This document shows, piece after piece, positions 50,001-57,722 of a stretch of 64,000 bases of DNA (its first letter is position 1; every line of letters begins with the position of its first letter). Under the pieces are notes generated by a model. It searched no databases and was not told the DNA's origin. It saw only the letters and a program-made list of their open reading frames with translations. The translations under genes and the position numbers were made by a program. The stretch is from Macrotis lagotis (taxonomy: Eukaryota > Chordata > Mammalia > Peramelemorphia > Peramelidae). Where the stretch lies: the NCBI RefSeq assembly GCF_037893015.1, contig NC_133661.1:223475489-223539488 (forward strand), written 5' to 3'.

Positions 50001-50323
50001 ATATTTTTGTAGCTGATAGCACTCTCCTAAGCCTCATCATTTTGATTCTGCTTGAGAATTCAGGGATAGGGATGTGGGAAGGTTGGAATTTTAATGACTG
50101 CAGGAGGATTTTGAAAAGCTTTTCATTCTCTTTGGGGAAGAGAGTAAGTCTTGGCAGTCTGTTTTCCTTCTTTGCTTTTTGTGACCTTTATTTTCTCCTA
50201 ATTACTGCTTATTTTATTGTTCCCCAACAGGTCGTTAAGAGAGAGGACATTCAGCAATTCTTTGAAGAATTTCAGTCAAGAAAGAGAAGGCGGCTAGATG
50301 GGATGCAATATTACTGCAGCTAG
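15023..50323 (+). CDS. UBR7: UBR7, UBR-box/PHD-finger E3 ubiquitin ligase (11 coding exons)
   Basis: Exons 15023-15172, 20547-20680, 21234-21294, 23039-23134, 24768-24821, 25030-25135, 29537-29748, 30082-30231, 31136-31298, 35389-35450 and 50231-50323 join to 1281 nt, 426 aa; human UBR7 is about 425 aa. All introns are GT-AG and every phase matches. The UBR box covers about residues 44-116, with Cys46, 61, 64, 75, 78, 82, His83, His86, Cys99 and Cys101. The PHD finger covers about 133-190, with Cys135, 137, 155, 158, His163, Cys182 and 185. An acidic Ser/Glu-rich linker spans about 203-270. A second Cys motif, CTCSDC, is at 315-320. The C-terminus is basic (RKRRR) and ends MQYYCS as in human. 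UBR7 is a chromatin-linked E3 reported to monoubiquitinate H2B Lys120; human loss causes Li-Campeau syndrome (known). The start ATG has A at -3 and G at +4. No frameshift or stop is seen. Confidence 0.97.
15764..16291 (+). repeat. GGGGCC-type hexanucleotide array, 88 units
   Basis: Read as 6-mers, the 528 bp divide exactly into 88 units, mainly GGGGCC, GGGGTC, GGAGCC, CGGGCC and GGAGGG. Thirteen GGAGGG and a final GCAGGG close 14 higher-order blocks of 4-9 units. There is no indel out of the 6-nt register. The array starts 591 bp inside UBR7 intron 1, with the G-rich strand in the sense of transcription. All six frames lack stops because units contain almost no A/T, so long Gly-Ala, Pro-Ala and Pro-Arg frames appear. 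Dense G4 runs predict G-quadruplexes in DNA and nascent RNA. Confidence 0.97.
16679..16702 (+). repeat. (TG)n microsatellite
   Basis: About 12 uninterrupted TG units. Confidence 0.9.
17554..17700 (+). mobile_element. WSINE1-type SINE (diverged)
   Basis: Plus copy with an altered head (gtcagctgggtgatagtgg), intact cctcagacacttaataattacctag and a C-rich tail. Confidence 0.82.
17865..19163 (-). mobile_element. L1 3' fragment, 5' truncated
   Basis: The minus strand reads the L1 ORF2 C-terminus (residues like NCSLRAIK, then IPILGLYPP around 18424-18627), then 3' UTR and a T-run at 17865. Candidate 9-bp duplication actataatt at 17856-17864 and 19164-19172. An (AT)n tract near 18737-18772 has expanded within it. 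Confidence 0.75.
19825..19982 (+). mobile_element. WSINE1-type SINE
   Basis: Plus copy flanked by catctaga at 19817-19824 and 19983-19990. Confidence 0.9.
20150..20330 (-). mobile_element. L1 3'-UTR scrap
   Basis: T-rich start, then cttggcagaaaacaatctgat and gtccatattgc, matching the reversed 3' end of other L1 copies in this window. Confidence 0.55.
20547..20680 (+). CDS. UBR7: UBR7 exon 2
   Basis: Residues 51 to about 95 ([14 protein letters not shown]... to LFELYTK). It holds most UBR-box zinc ligands (Cys61, 64, 75, 78, 82, His83, His86). Acceptor ttgtag, donor gtaaag. Ends phase 2 inside an Arg codon completed by exon 3. Confidence 0.97.
20822..20974 (+). mobile_element. WSINE1-type SINE
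   Basis: Plus copy in UBR7 intron 2, 140 bp from exon 2; head ggggcggctgggtggtccag. Confidence 0.9.
21234..21294 (+). CDS. UBR7: UBR7 exon 3
   Basis: 61 nt encoding [20 protein letters not shown], the end of the UBR box, with Cys99 and Cys101. Acceptor tttcag, donor gtaagt. Ends phase 0. Confidence 0.97.
21295..23038 (+). other. UBR7: UBR7 intron 3
   Basis: Mostly unique-looking AT-rich sequence, with one long bipartite SINE at 22330-22655. Nothing else recognised. Confidence 0.8.
22330..22655 (-). mobile_element. Long marsupial CORE-SINE (~320 bp)
   Basis: Phrases ccttcattttcaaagaccat, catcagggaggtgatgcc, ccagcctcacttactcctg and ctctatctactgctccacctag. A second member lies at 62155-62425. 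I do not assign a named family. Confidence 0.65.
23039..23134 (+). CDS. UBR7: UBR7 exon 4
   Basis: 32 codons, residues 116-147, entering the PHD finger with [15 protein letters not shown] (Cys135, Cys137). Acceptor ttttag, donor gtaaga. Confidence 0.97.
23412..23574 (-). mobile_element. WSINE1-type SINE
   Basis: Minus copy in UBR7 intron 4 with a perfect 15-bp duplication, taccttaaagctctt, at 23397-23411 and 23575-23589. Confidence 0.94.
23977..24020 (+). repeat. (TG)n microsatellite
   Basis: About 21 units with a single GG interruption near the middle. Confidence 0.9.
24768..24821 (+). CDS. UBR7: UBR7 exon 5
   Basis: 18 codons, [18 protein letters not shown], the PHD core with Cys155, Cys158, Trp161 and His163. 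Acceptor gctag, donor gtgagg. Confidence 0.97.
25030..25135 (+). CDS. UBR7: UBR7 exon 6
   Basis: Residues 166-200 plus one base. It carries the closing PHD cysteines (VCQACMKRC) and the [10 protein letters not shown] helix. Acceptor gacag, donor gtagat. Confidence 0.97.
25459..25643 (-). mobile_element. WSINE1-type SINE
   Basis: Minus copy flanked by agtgtcccttcttt / agtatcccttcttt at 25445-25458 and 25644-25657. Confidence 0.9.
25720..25920 (+). repeat. L2 relic
   Basis: Contains cactcactctcctgcttaaa and actgctttcccagactttgc, L2-like in plus orientation; followed by a MIR-like piece to about 26110. Confidence 0.5.
26510..26705 (-). repeat. MIR relic
   Basis: Contains ggtgaggaaactgagacag and cagggatcacacagcttataag in reverse orientation. 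Confidence 0.65.
26820..27450 (+). repeat. Old interspersed repeat, family not assigned
   Basis: Phrases such as aaagggctttgaatgctaaac, ggcaatagggagccactgga and caggctattgaagtaatgcagg resemble a mammal-wide old repeat. Related text appears at about 43230-43500 and 61830-62060. Confidence 0.45.
28450..29090 (+). repeat. L2 relic interrupted by a MIR
   Basis: L2 text at 28480-28660 (aaatcctagttgttccatgaa) and 28920-29090 (aataaatgcttggtgggcat); MIR plus at 28680-28910. Confidence 0.6.
29105..29338 (-). mobile_element. Mar1-like CORE-SINE
   Basis: Contains tggcaaagataccggagtgg, tgccagggtcacatggctag and actatccactgaagcac. It lies ~200 bp upstream of exon 7. Confidence 0.7.
29537..29748 (+). CDS. 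UBR7: UBR7 exon 7 (acidic linker)
   Basis: Residues 201-271, [10 protein letters not shown] to SESDLQ. The acceptor is the AG at 29535-29536 (ctacag); the open frame reaching upstream to 29470 is intronic. Codon 201 joins the G of exon 6 to TC, giving Val as in human. Low-complexity Glu/Asp/Ser-rich linker, less conserved than the flanking domains. Donor gtaaga. Confidence 0.93.
30082..30231 (+). CDS. UBR7: UBR7 exon 8
   Basis: 50 codons, residues 272-321. The first ~15 residues are divergent. The rest ([29 protein letters not shown]) is conserved with Cys287, 315, 317 and 320. Acceptor atctag, donor gtgagt. Confidence 0.95.
30726..31038 (+). mobile_element. WSINE1-type SINE A, split by SINE B
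   Basis: The head and body at 30726-30816 continue at 30971-31038. The outer element is flanked by the related sequences aaactacacacaag and aaactactaacacaag. It ends about 100 bp before exon 9. Confidence 0.9.
30817..30954 (+). mobile_element. WSINE1-type SINE B, nested in SINE A
   Basis: Same orientation as its host. It is flanked by aagaattacctagctg / aagaattacttagctg at 30801-30816 and 30955-30970, a duplicated piece of the host SINE itself. The middle is shortened (ggccctgggttcaaat). Confidence 0.92.
31136..31298 (+). CDS. UBR7: UBR7 exon 9
   Basis: Residues 322-375 plus one base, strongly conserved ([38 protein letters not shown]). Acceptor taaag after a T-rich tract, donor gtaaat. Confidence 0.96.
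31481..32310 (-). mobile_element. L1 3' fragment with an L2-like insert
   Basis: Reversed L1 3' UTR (ttcaacattcatccatttgc, atgagataggaagg) and ORF2 C-terminal region (ggatatagacctagtattgg). The 3' UTR is interrupted at about 31670-31795 by L2-like sequence. Confidence 0.75.
31667..31795 (+). repeat. L2-like segment inside the L1 3' UTR
   Basis: Aligns with 28923-29085 of the same gene (ttttgaattatta, gaagatcttc, tgtagcatccca, ctt-ggtaagcattga) with substitutions and one ~35-bp gap. The same L1 position at 18033 has no such insert. Confidence 0.6.
32311..32735 (-). mobile_element. L1 3'-UTR fragment of another subfamily
   Basis: Reversed L1-type end with a distinct UTR (ttgagctccaaatttctttc, gagaaggcaggcaatttg), abutting its neighbours on both sides. 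Confidence 0.6.
32741..34075 (-). mobile_element. L1 3' fragment incl. ORF2 C-terminal region
   Basis: Reversed 3' UTR (cccgacagaaggcagtctga), then ORF2 sequence. Minus-strand translation at 33798-34073 contains SKWVHDYT and YLSDLQKG, matching the plus L1 in intron 10. L1-like text may continue to about 34720. Confidence 0.75.
34974..35021 (+). repeat. (TG)(TA)(GA) compound microsatellite
   Basis: Successive TG, TA and GA dinucleotide runs. Confidence 0.9.
35389..35450 (+). CDS. UBR7: UBR7 exon 10
   Basis: 62 nt encoding [21 protein letters not shown]. Acceptor cttctag after a strong pyrimidine tract, donor gtaaga. The next intron is 14.8 kb, the largest in the gene. Confidence 0.96.
36489..38407 (+). 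mobile_element. L1 (plus), 5' truncated, inserted into the minus L1
   Basis: The ORF2 reverse transcriptase is readable at 36470-36808 ([15 protein letters not shown], then [11 protein letters not shown], the catalytic YADD-type motif) and 36865-37430, with stops and frameshifts. A 3' UTR and A-rich tail follow. The ORF2 C-terminus is missing around 38025. Perfect 15-bp duplication ttataaattgcctct at 36474-36488 and 38408-38422. Confidence 0.92.
37427..37577 (+). mobile_element. WSINE1-type SINE inside the plus L1
   Basis: Intact plus copy that splits L1 ORF2. Perfect 17-bp duplication caagataagatccaaat at 37410-37426 and 37578-37594. Youngest layer of the nest. Confidence 0.96.
40280..40785 (-). 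mobile_element. L1 3'-end fragment
   Basis: T-run, then reversed 3' UTR (catttttctacttctctctc, gaatcagaacaaaag, gtgtacaatgttctcctgg). Confidence 0.75.
41115..41249 (-). mobile_element. WSINE1-type SINE (deleted)
   Basis: Minus copy missing the tcctgactccag segment, flanked by acttgtgt at 41107-41114 and 41250-41257. Confidence 0.85.
41850..42065 (+). repeat. MIR relic
   Basis: Contains ctctgagtctcagtttcctt and ggcataacaatgctaatg in MIR order. Confidence 0.6.
42165..42320 (+). mobile_element. WSINE1-type SINE
   Basis: Plus copy with intact head gggcagctaggtggcgcag and an A-rich aaataaataaata tail. Confidence 0.9.
44277..44433 (-). mobile_element. WSINE1-type SINE
   Basis: Minus copy with an intact body, ending cacctagctgccc. 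Confidence 0.9.
46960..47330 (-). mobile_element. Possible L1 fragment
   Basis: Text such as ttttgagcttgtgatgtatgg and ttccagctttcacagcagct resembles the reversed L1 ORF2 region near 33930-34010. It abuts a plus-strand L1. Confidence 0.4.
47340..48715 (+). mobile_element. L1 (plus), decayed
   Basis: RT remnant on the plus strand at 47865-48000 ([10 protein letters not shown], then [12 protein letters not shown]). A deletion follows, then the 3' UTR shared with the intron-10 L1 (ttttgggctgtctgcaaa, ggagctgtggagtttgaac) and an end at gtaattggaaaaatag. Confidence 0.82.
49430..49835. repeat. Two MIR relics in opposite orientation
   Basis: Plus MIR at 49430-49600 (gagtttggatcccacc) and minus MIR at 49650-49835 (cagatgaggaaactaaag). 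Confidence 0.55.
50231..50323 (+). CDS. UBR7: UBR7 exon 11 (terminal coding part)
   Basis: 30 codons plus TAG at 50321-50323, [15 protein letters not shown], then RKRRR and a terminal MQYYCS. Acceptor ccccaacag. The 3' UTR follows directly. Confidence 0.97.
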   Translation, partial: VVKREDIQQFFEEFQSRKRRRLDGMQYYCS

Positions 50324-50981
50324 AATGGCAGACATCAGCTTTTTATTATTTCAGGCCAAATGGGAATGCTGCTGTTCGATGAATAAAGGAGGCAATTTCT
50401 AACTGTTAGGTCCCCTTTTCACCATGCTCCTTGCTAAGAGGATTTATCCAGTCTTGTGCTGTTGCTACATACCATTACTTTAGTGACCAGAATGCATATT
50501 CTCATTTCACTACCCTCATTGTGAACTCAGTTCAGTGTAACTCTGATTTGTTGACTCATTCTTCACCCCCAGTGTCAATTGTTTTTAGATTTTAGGGAGT
50601 TTGATTTGGTTTTAAGAAAAGATTGCCAGGAAAATAGCCCCTTTTTTGCTGCCTAGGACTATAAGCCGGGTATTAATCCTGTTAAATTTTGGTGGTTGTT
50701 TACAAAGTGCTTTGGATTTTTGATATTATCAGGGATACTTATGAGCCTACATTGAAAACTGACCTACTTTGATATTGTCCTGTTTTAGAAATGCTGTTAT
50801 CAGGGTCCCAGCAAATTATGTTCTTTCCAAACCTGTGCAGAAGCAGATTTATAAGGCAGATTATCCTACTTCAGTTGAGTTTTGTGACTAGAGCAGTGTG
50901 TGCCCCATATGGAAGACAAAAGACCTGACAAAAATGGATAGAAAAAAATACTTTATGTTTATGCATGATCTTTTTTTTTTA

Positions 50982-50987
50982 AATAAA
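50982..50987 (+). terminator. Candidate proximal UBR7 poly(A) signal AATAAA
   Basis: Canonical hexamer after a T-run. A CA dinucleotide and GT-containing sequence follow within ~40 bp. Confidence 0.45.
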
Positions 50988-51639
50988 AGAAAAATCAACA
51001 TCCATTTCCTTTTTAACTGTGATGGCATCTCCTTTGGAAGCTGGTCAAGTTTCCTATAGTTGTGAAATGTGAAGCTCCATGAAAAGCCATTTCAGTTAGT
51101 AGAAAGTTCTCTTGACAGACTCTTATTCCCCCAGTTTTTGTGGAGCAAGAGCATTCATTGACAAGGATGTAGCTTTGAATCAGTGCCTCCCTCTATGTGA
51201 ATCAGATTCTTGGAAATAGATGATGGATGTGCTTCAGATCACATTAACTGCTTTGGGCTTATTAGACCCTGTTAACAAAATATATGCTCACATAGAGGCC
51301 ACATAGGTTCAGTAGGAACTCAGTTTTGTTGTGCCCACTCATGACTAGTATCTTAGAGTTAAATTAAACTACCTTTTCTAGTGGTTCTTATATCTGTGAC
51401 AGTGGAGCTGTTGGTGTTTGGCTGGAAGATCCTTGGCTTCCTGAACCTCAGGAGGGCTCACCCCCACCCCTGTAGCCCTGGCACTTAGCATTCCTTAGAA
51501 GAGGGAAGATTTTGCAGGCAGCCTGGCCCAGGGCTCAGAACTGAGGCTCCTTCTGTGACTTCTGGGTGTTATTGGGACTTGTTCAGGAAAACTGGTGATT
51601 GTAGTGAGGACAGACTACATTGTAGACCTGTGTACTTTT

Positions 51640-51840
51640 ATTTTTCAGGTAATAAGATCATATAATTTAGAGTTGGAAGAGACCTTAGAATTTATCTCAA
51701 ATCTAAGCCTTTCATTTTACTATAAGAAAATAAGGCTAGAGAAGCTAAGTGACTTGTTACAAGGTCAGAGGTAATAAACAGCAGAGATGAGATTTGAACT
51801 CGGGTCTTCTGACTCCAAATTCAGTGCTCTTTCTACTAGT
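51640..51840 (-). repeat. MIR-like relic in the UBR7 3' UTR
   Basis: Contains gagttggaagagacc, agctaagtgacttg and cagtgctctttctactag. It contributes an AATAAA at 51773. Confidence 0.55.
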
Positions 51841-52390
51841 CTGACAGTTTTTGTTTTGTTTTGTTTTTAATCTGTGGGCCAAGGCTGTATTTGTGGCCTA
51901 AAAATCTGCCTCTTTCATTCAATAAACATTTATTATAAAAGTAACTAAGGTGTGTGGATTCTGTGGTAGGGGCTGGGAATACAAAGTCTAGATAAGCCAT
52001 AGTAGCCCTGCCAGTGATTTCTGATTCAATTTGCTCAGCTGGCAGGGACAAGACTTAACTAGATCTGAGGCTGGTTGTCACCAAAAGAACAAATTGCTGA
52101 TAGCACAGAAGGACTCATTTGATGAAAGACTCTGTTCCTTCTTTAATATTAACCCAAAAACATTTTATACCTGTTCACAGCTCCTTTTCTGACTGACTCT
52201 ACTGGGCCACCTTTCCTCATCAAGATTGATTTTAGTCAAGATGAAAATGTGCTAAGCGCATGTTTTATACAAGACTGGAATATATTAGTTGCTTTAAAAA
52301 ACAATAAATTCTGGTATTCTATGTGCATTTTTGTAGAAATTGTTACTGAAACTAACTCCATACTTTGAATCAAGATTCTGTAAAAATTTA

Positions 52391-52396
52391 AATAAA
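52391..52396 (+). terminator. Candidate distal UBR7 poly(A) signal AATAAA
   Basis: Canonical hexamer, with a second AATAAA 88 bp upstream at 52303. Interspersed repeats resume immediately beyond, consistent with the transcript ending here. Confidence 0.45.
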
Positions 52397-52505
52397 AATC
52401 TGTATATCTCTTTCAAATGAATTTTTTTGCCTCTAAAAACTATGCAACAAAGCCTACTTATTACAGGAGTGATCCTTTATATCAATCTAAGAGTATGAAA
52501 TGTTT

Positions 52506-52634
52506 TCTTTAAGGTTTTTGCAAGGCAAGTGGAGTTAAGTGCTTGCCTAAGGCCACACAGCTAGGTAATTAAGTGAGGCCAGTACTCGGGACTCTAGGGC
52601 CGGTGCTCTATCCACTGTGCCACCTAGCCATCCC
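52506..52634 (-). mobile_element. WSINE1-type SINE (deleted)
   Basis: Minus copy lacking part of the middle, flanked by tatgaaatgtttt / tatgaatgttttt. It marks the resumption of repeats after the UBR7 3' UTR. Confidence 0.85.
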
Positions 52635-52689
52635 TATGAATGTTTTTCTCAAAAGGATTGTTGTTGAGGCAAGTCTTCTTGAGTCCATT

Positions 52690-53120
52690 TTCCCCTAGAG
52701 CTGTCAACATAATATTCCTAGAGTGCCAGTCTTACCAAATCCCTTCCCCGTGCAAACACACTGCGGTGCTTCTAAAACTCACCTGTTTTTCTTTTTTTAA
52801 CCTGACTCCAACCTCCCTATCAGGCCTTATGCATTATTCCCCTTCAATGAACACTTCAATCCAGCCAAAATTGCAGCATTCTTCATATGTGGCATCCCAT
52901 CTCCTTACCTTTGCAAAGGCAGTCCCATATGAATGGAATGCACTTCCTTACCTCACCTATCAGAATCTTGAGTCTCAGCTCAGATGCCACTTGGGACATA
53001 ATTCTTGATCCTATTTACATTTTTTTTAATATGCTTTGGTATGTACCAACTTCTGCAATAGAATGTTCATTTTTTTAGAGCCAAGAGTTTTAAAATTTGT
53101 TTACTAACATTGTGCCTGAC
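52690..53120 (+). repeat. L2 relic
   Basis: Contains cttacctttgcaaaggcag, tggaatgcacttccttacct and cagctcagatgccacttggg, typical L2 3' text. Confidence 0.65.
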
Positions 53121-54655
53121 AATGATCAATATTAACTGATTGGGGGGTGGGGTATTTCCCTGTTTTACAGATAAACAATAGAGGTAGAGTGACTTGTTGA
53201 TCAAAGCTGGCAGAGCCAGGATTTAAATCCCATCTTAAATGCTTTTTTCTAATATGTTAGTATGTCCGCACCCCTATTTAAGCTGAATAGCAAATTATTT
53301 CAGACAGTCAAAAGGGAGTGTTAACAATGCTGAGACATCTTCACTTTCCCATTTTGCTACAAAGCCTGAGTGACTCAAGACTCAAGATAAATGTATTGCA
53401 TTACTCTGCCTTCATCTGTCCTAACTGAGGACAATTGATAAGACCAGAGAAGCTAAATGACTTGCTACAGGGTCAGAGGTAAAGAGGAGCCCACAGATTG
53501 GTACATTTGCTATTGTTTAGGAGTGCTTTGGTCATAGGATCAGATTTAAGTTCATACAAAATTTTATATTTGGAAAGAGCCCCAAGTGTCTGTCTAGGCC
53601 AATTCATAACTAAAAGAAAACTTCCATACAACAAACCCAATTAATTGTCATTCAACCTCTGCTTGAAGACCTTCAGTGAGGGAGCATCTGCTCATGCCAC
53701 TTTTGGGCAACTCACAGGAATCTTCTTCAAACATTTCCCTTGTTTGATAACCTTAAAAAAATTTCAGTCCCATATTCTCATCTCATCAACCAGTTTCTAC
53801 ACCCAAAGATCCCAAAAATGGTTGTAGCTGATAACTCTTCATTGCTCTCCAAACAGCATCCTACAACCCAGAAAGGAGGAAGCATCTCTTAAGGCATCAA
53901 GGATGGGGATTTTTTATACTAAAGGGAAAATTGGGAAGCTATTTTTGAACATTCATACTTGCATAGTATTTAAAGGATTAAGAAACATTTTTCATCCAAG
54001 TATCTCTAATGAATTGTCACTTCTTCAGTCCCTCCTCCCTACACAGATCAAACTACTACCCAACTTGGATGTATATCTGATTGATTAAAAGAAAGATCCT
54101 TGAATGTATCTTTTGGACACAAGTCTTGCAACAAAAGCATGACTGGATTCTTAGCGTATTCATTAGACTTCTGTGGCAGTCTGGTGAATCCTCTGGACCC
54201 TTTCTCAAAATTAACGTTTTTTAAGCAATGAAAATTTCAGTAGGAGGTTAGAGAGGTTTAAGATATAATTTTGTTTTCTAATCCAATTTCATGGAATCCT
54301 TGAAATCTCTTCATGGACCAAAGGTTAAGCTCTCCTGCTCTAGAGGATGCATGCTGGGTTACCTCTATGGATCCCAGATTAAAAAATCTTACTAGAGTGT
54401 GTGGATGTAAAAAATGAATTAGGCAAGAGGAAAAACTGATCAATGTTCCTCTAGCTTCCATATAGAACCTTCATTCCAATTCCTAAGTGAATACTCCCAA
54501 TTTAAGTATTCCTTATTCCTAGAAGTTTTGCTTCTTGATGCAGCCCAAATCTATAATGTAAAACTCTGGAATATAACTCACTGGGTAATTAAAAATGAAG
54601 ACCAGTCCCTGCTTCCAAGGAGATTACTTTATACTGTGATTTAGAAACACAGTTT

Positions 54656-54890
54656 AGAGGCAACTAGGTGGCACAGTGAATAGAGCATGGCCTGGAAATC
54701 AAGAGGACACAAGTTCAAATTTTCCCTCAAGGGGCAGCTAGGCAGCACAGTTGGATAAAGCAACAGCCCTGGATTGAGGAAGACCTGTGTTCAAATCCAG
54801 CCTCAGACACTTAATTACCTAGCTGTGTGGCCTTGGGCAAATCTCTTAACCCCATTTCCTTGCAAAAACACAAACAAAACAAAAAAGAAA
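54656..54890 (+). mobile_element. Tandem pair of WSINE1-type SINEs, first truncated
   Basis: The first copy (54656-54730) stops after cacaagttcaaatttt. The second, nearly complete copy (54731-54890) starts ggggcagctaggcagc directly after ccctcaa. Confidence 0.85.
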
Positions 54891-55189
54891 CTCATAATTT
54901 AAGGCATCTCAGTATCTACACAATAAAATTCATGGCTATTTTTAAGATCATTAAAGCAATAAAAAGGAGAAATGCAAAACCTGTAGCAGGAAGAATACAG
55001 CTACCTGAATCTCAGTGTAGCATTCATTACCCCCCCAGAAACTTTTTTAGGTTGTTAATGATGACTTCTTTTTCATTTTTTTAAAAAGAAAGGAAAAAAT
55101 AGTGCTAGCCAGCACATAAACCAACTCCATCACCATATGCATGGTTCTATCTTACTTCTGCAAAGAAGGAAGGTGCATTCTCATATCTT

Positions 55190-55312
55190 TTTTTTTTTTG
55201 AGACCACTAATTTTTTTGAGATAATTGGAGTTGTGACTAGAGTGTCTGAAGTTAGATTTGAATTGAGGTACTCCTGACTCCAGGACTGATGCACTATCCA
55301 CTGTGCCACACT
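55190..55312 (-). mobile_element. WSINE1-type SINE (degenerate)
   Basis: T-run and tactcctgactccaggactg...ctatccactgtgccac are preserved; the middle is scrambled. Confidence 0.7.
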
Positions 55313-55689
55313 TAGATCTACAATGAACTATACAAGGTACATCTTTTTTCATATTCTGGATTCTCAACAACTTTCCTGTTTTTTATTTGTATCTCTAGCA
55401 CTTAGCATAGTATTCAGTAAATATTTAATGAATGTTTTATTCTATCTCATTAGATCAGGGAGGCAAGAAAATGCAAGATTTCTCATTCCTATTTTACAGA
55501 TGAGAAAATAAGATCAGAAAGAAGTAATTTGTGTAGACAAGTATAAACTGATGTCATTTGATAAATAATAAACCCTACAAAGTGAGGAATAGATATGTTC
55601 TCAAGTTATAAATTCACATGAATTATTTAATAATTCACCTTTGTGTCTAAGATCATAGGCTAATTTTAATTTTAAAAAAATTTTAATTA

Positions 55690-55830
55690 ACTTTTTTTGG
55701 TGGGACAATGGGGCTAACTGACTTGCCCAAGGTCTCACAACTAGTATCATGTATCGGAGGTCAGCTTTGAATTCAGGTCTTCCTCATCTCTGACCTGGTG
55801 TTCTATTCACTATATCACCTAAGCTGCCTC
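55690..55830 (-). mobile_element. Old CORE-SINE relic
   Basis: Contains tgacttgcccaaggtctcac and ttcaggtcttcctcatctct. Confidence 0.65.
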
Positions 55831-56577
55831 TCATAGGCAAAGTTTAGAGGGGAAATTTAGATGACCCCAAGCTCAGAGACTTCAGTACACAGGTAAAGAG
55901 AAGCAGAAAAAGTCAAAGCAATACAATAATGACCATCAGCATTAACTAACAAAAAGTCTTTGGGTATTTTAGTAATCTACTCCCAATATCCATTTAATCA
56001 ACACATTTCATCTTGGATTTCAGGTGTCCCATGCAATTGTCTGGACTTTGGAAACATCTCTTGGTCATTCTGGAATAGATTTTGTTCTCAGGGCAGCTCT
56101 GAAGTGATCTCTTTTTAGTAGATTTATTTCTCTGGTTCCAAGTCACTTGTAGATACACTTAGATGTTTTTACCAACATTTTTTTACAGAATAGCTTTCAA
56201 CAAAAGTTAATATAACCTCCCAAATTTTCTCCAATAACTAGTTTAAGTGCTGAATACTAACTCAAAGCTTGTAGCTCTGATCTTATCAGCAACAATGTTG
56301 TAAGAACATCAAATTAGGGACCCCTGAAACCTCTGAGAATAGGAAAACTTTCCTATTCAAAAGGAAGAAATGCAAGGGGGAAACTGTGTCAAGAGGATCC
56401 TACTTTTGACCTGTGGCAATAATGCAGGATCACACTCCCTCTGGACATCTCTCTTGAATGGTGGATTAATGCATAAATGATCCATCAGACTTGATGAATT
56501 TAAAACTTAGAATATCAATCTCAGTCCCAAGATATTTTACCTCAAATAGCAAGTTTCAGTAAATGCAGTATAGGATT

Positions 56578-56628
<51 letters not shown>

Positions 56629-56690
56629 GACACACACACACACATACATACACAATACACATATGCACACAAATACACATACACACACAA
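56578..56690 (+). repeat. (CT)n(CA)n compound microsatellite
   Basis: About 24 CT units, then ~60 bp of interrupted CA/ACAT repeats. Confidence 0.92.
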
Positions 56691-57529
56691 AAGATTTCAC
56701 TTAACATCCTTTTCCTATACTTTTTCTTTACTTTTCAAGTTTAAAGTATCAAGTATAAATATTAATCATAAGAATCACTTCAATATTATAAACAAACTTG
56801 TAAACTCTCAGTAACCTAATTTGTTTAGGAATTTCGAAACCTAAACAAAATCTTTCATGTGAGGGCTGATCTTGCCCAAACATGGTTTCTAGAACACTGG
56901 CAAGTTGACAATTGAGGGGATTCTTAAGGTCTTTTCTTTGTACCTTTCTCCATACAGTAATTATCATTCTTTTCCCTTTTATTTCCATCATTTTTTCCCT
57001 TTCCTCCTGACTCTCAGTTATGAGCCTGTCTGTCAGATTTTTTTCAAGCTATTTCAGCTTGTCTACTGTGAGTTCTCTCTCTTCCTATTCTCTTACATAA
57101 GTTTCTCTTTTTGTAGGAAGCAGAGAATGATTCTTAAAATTTACATTGAAATTCACTTAAAATTCATAATCTATTACAAATCCAGTAGGAATCTCATAAT
57201 TTACAGCAAAATTTCTAATTTCAAGACATACCAATTAAAATAAAAAAAAACTGATTGGTTCTTAACTCTAGTTTGTAATACTCCCTTAAGTTTTAATCAG
57301 CTGTTCCAATCAAACTCAAATATTCCTTGGTTGTTTCCTGATTTCCATCTGATTTCCTGATGTTAAACCAGGAAAGCTGTTCAAATAGGCAGCATTTTAG
57401 AGTCAGATCTATTCCAAAGTATAAGCCCTCCTTGTCTACTCAGACTTCCCCCCAAACCTGCCTCGAGATAATCCTGACTGCAGGCCAGTCCCTGCTGAGC
57501 TTCAAATTCAGGGCCCAGTCAGGAAAGGA

Positions 57530-57655
57530 GAGAGACAGACAGACAGACAGACAGAGATGGACGACAGAGAGACAGAGGCACAGAGAGAGACAGAGACAGA
57601 GTCAGAGAGAGATAGAAACAGAGAGGGAGATAGAGACAGAGTCATAGAGAGAGAC

Positions 57656-57720
<65 letters not shown>
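57530..57720 (+). repeat. (GACA)n / (GAGACA)n / (GA)n purine-rich tract
   Basis: GACA tetramers, then interrupted GAGACAGA units, then ~29 uninterrupted GA units (57662-57720). One strand is essentially all purine apart from C's in the GACA units. Confidence 0.92.

Positions 57721-57722
<2 letters not shown>

Larger units (their letters stand above)
35451..50230 (+). other. UBR7: UBR7 intron 10
   Basis: 14.8 kb, about 40% of the gene. It holds the three-level L1/L1/SINE nest (35538-38454), an L1 end at 40280-40785, another L1 at 47340-48715, SINEs at 41115, 42165 and 44277, and MIR relics. The 44.5-46.9 kb portion is AT/purine-rich and unassigned. No exon found. Confidence 0.8.
50324..52415 (+). 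other. UBR7: Probable UBR7 3' UTR
   Basis: Non-coding continuation of the last exon, relatively free of young SINEs up to 52.5 kb. AATAAA hexamers lie at 50982, 51773, 51921, 52303 and 52391. The first would give a ~0.7 kb UTR and the last a ~2.1 kb UTR. A MIR-like relic occupies about 51640-51840. The end is inferred from hexamers only. Confidence 0.5.
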
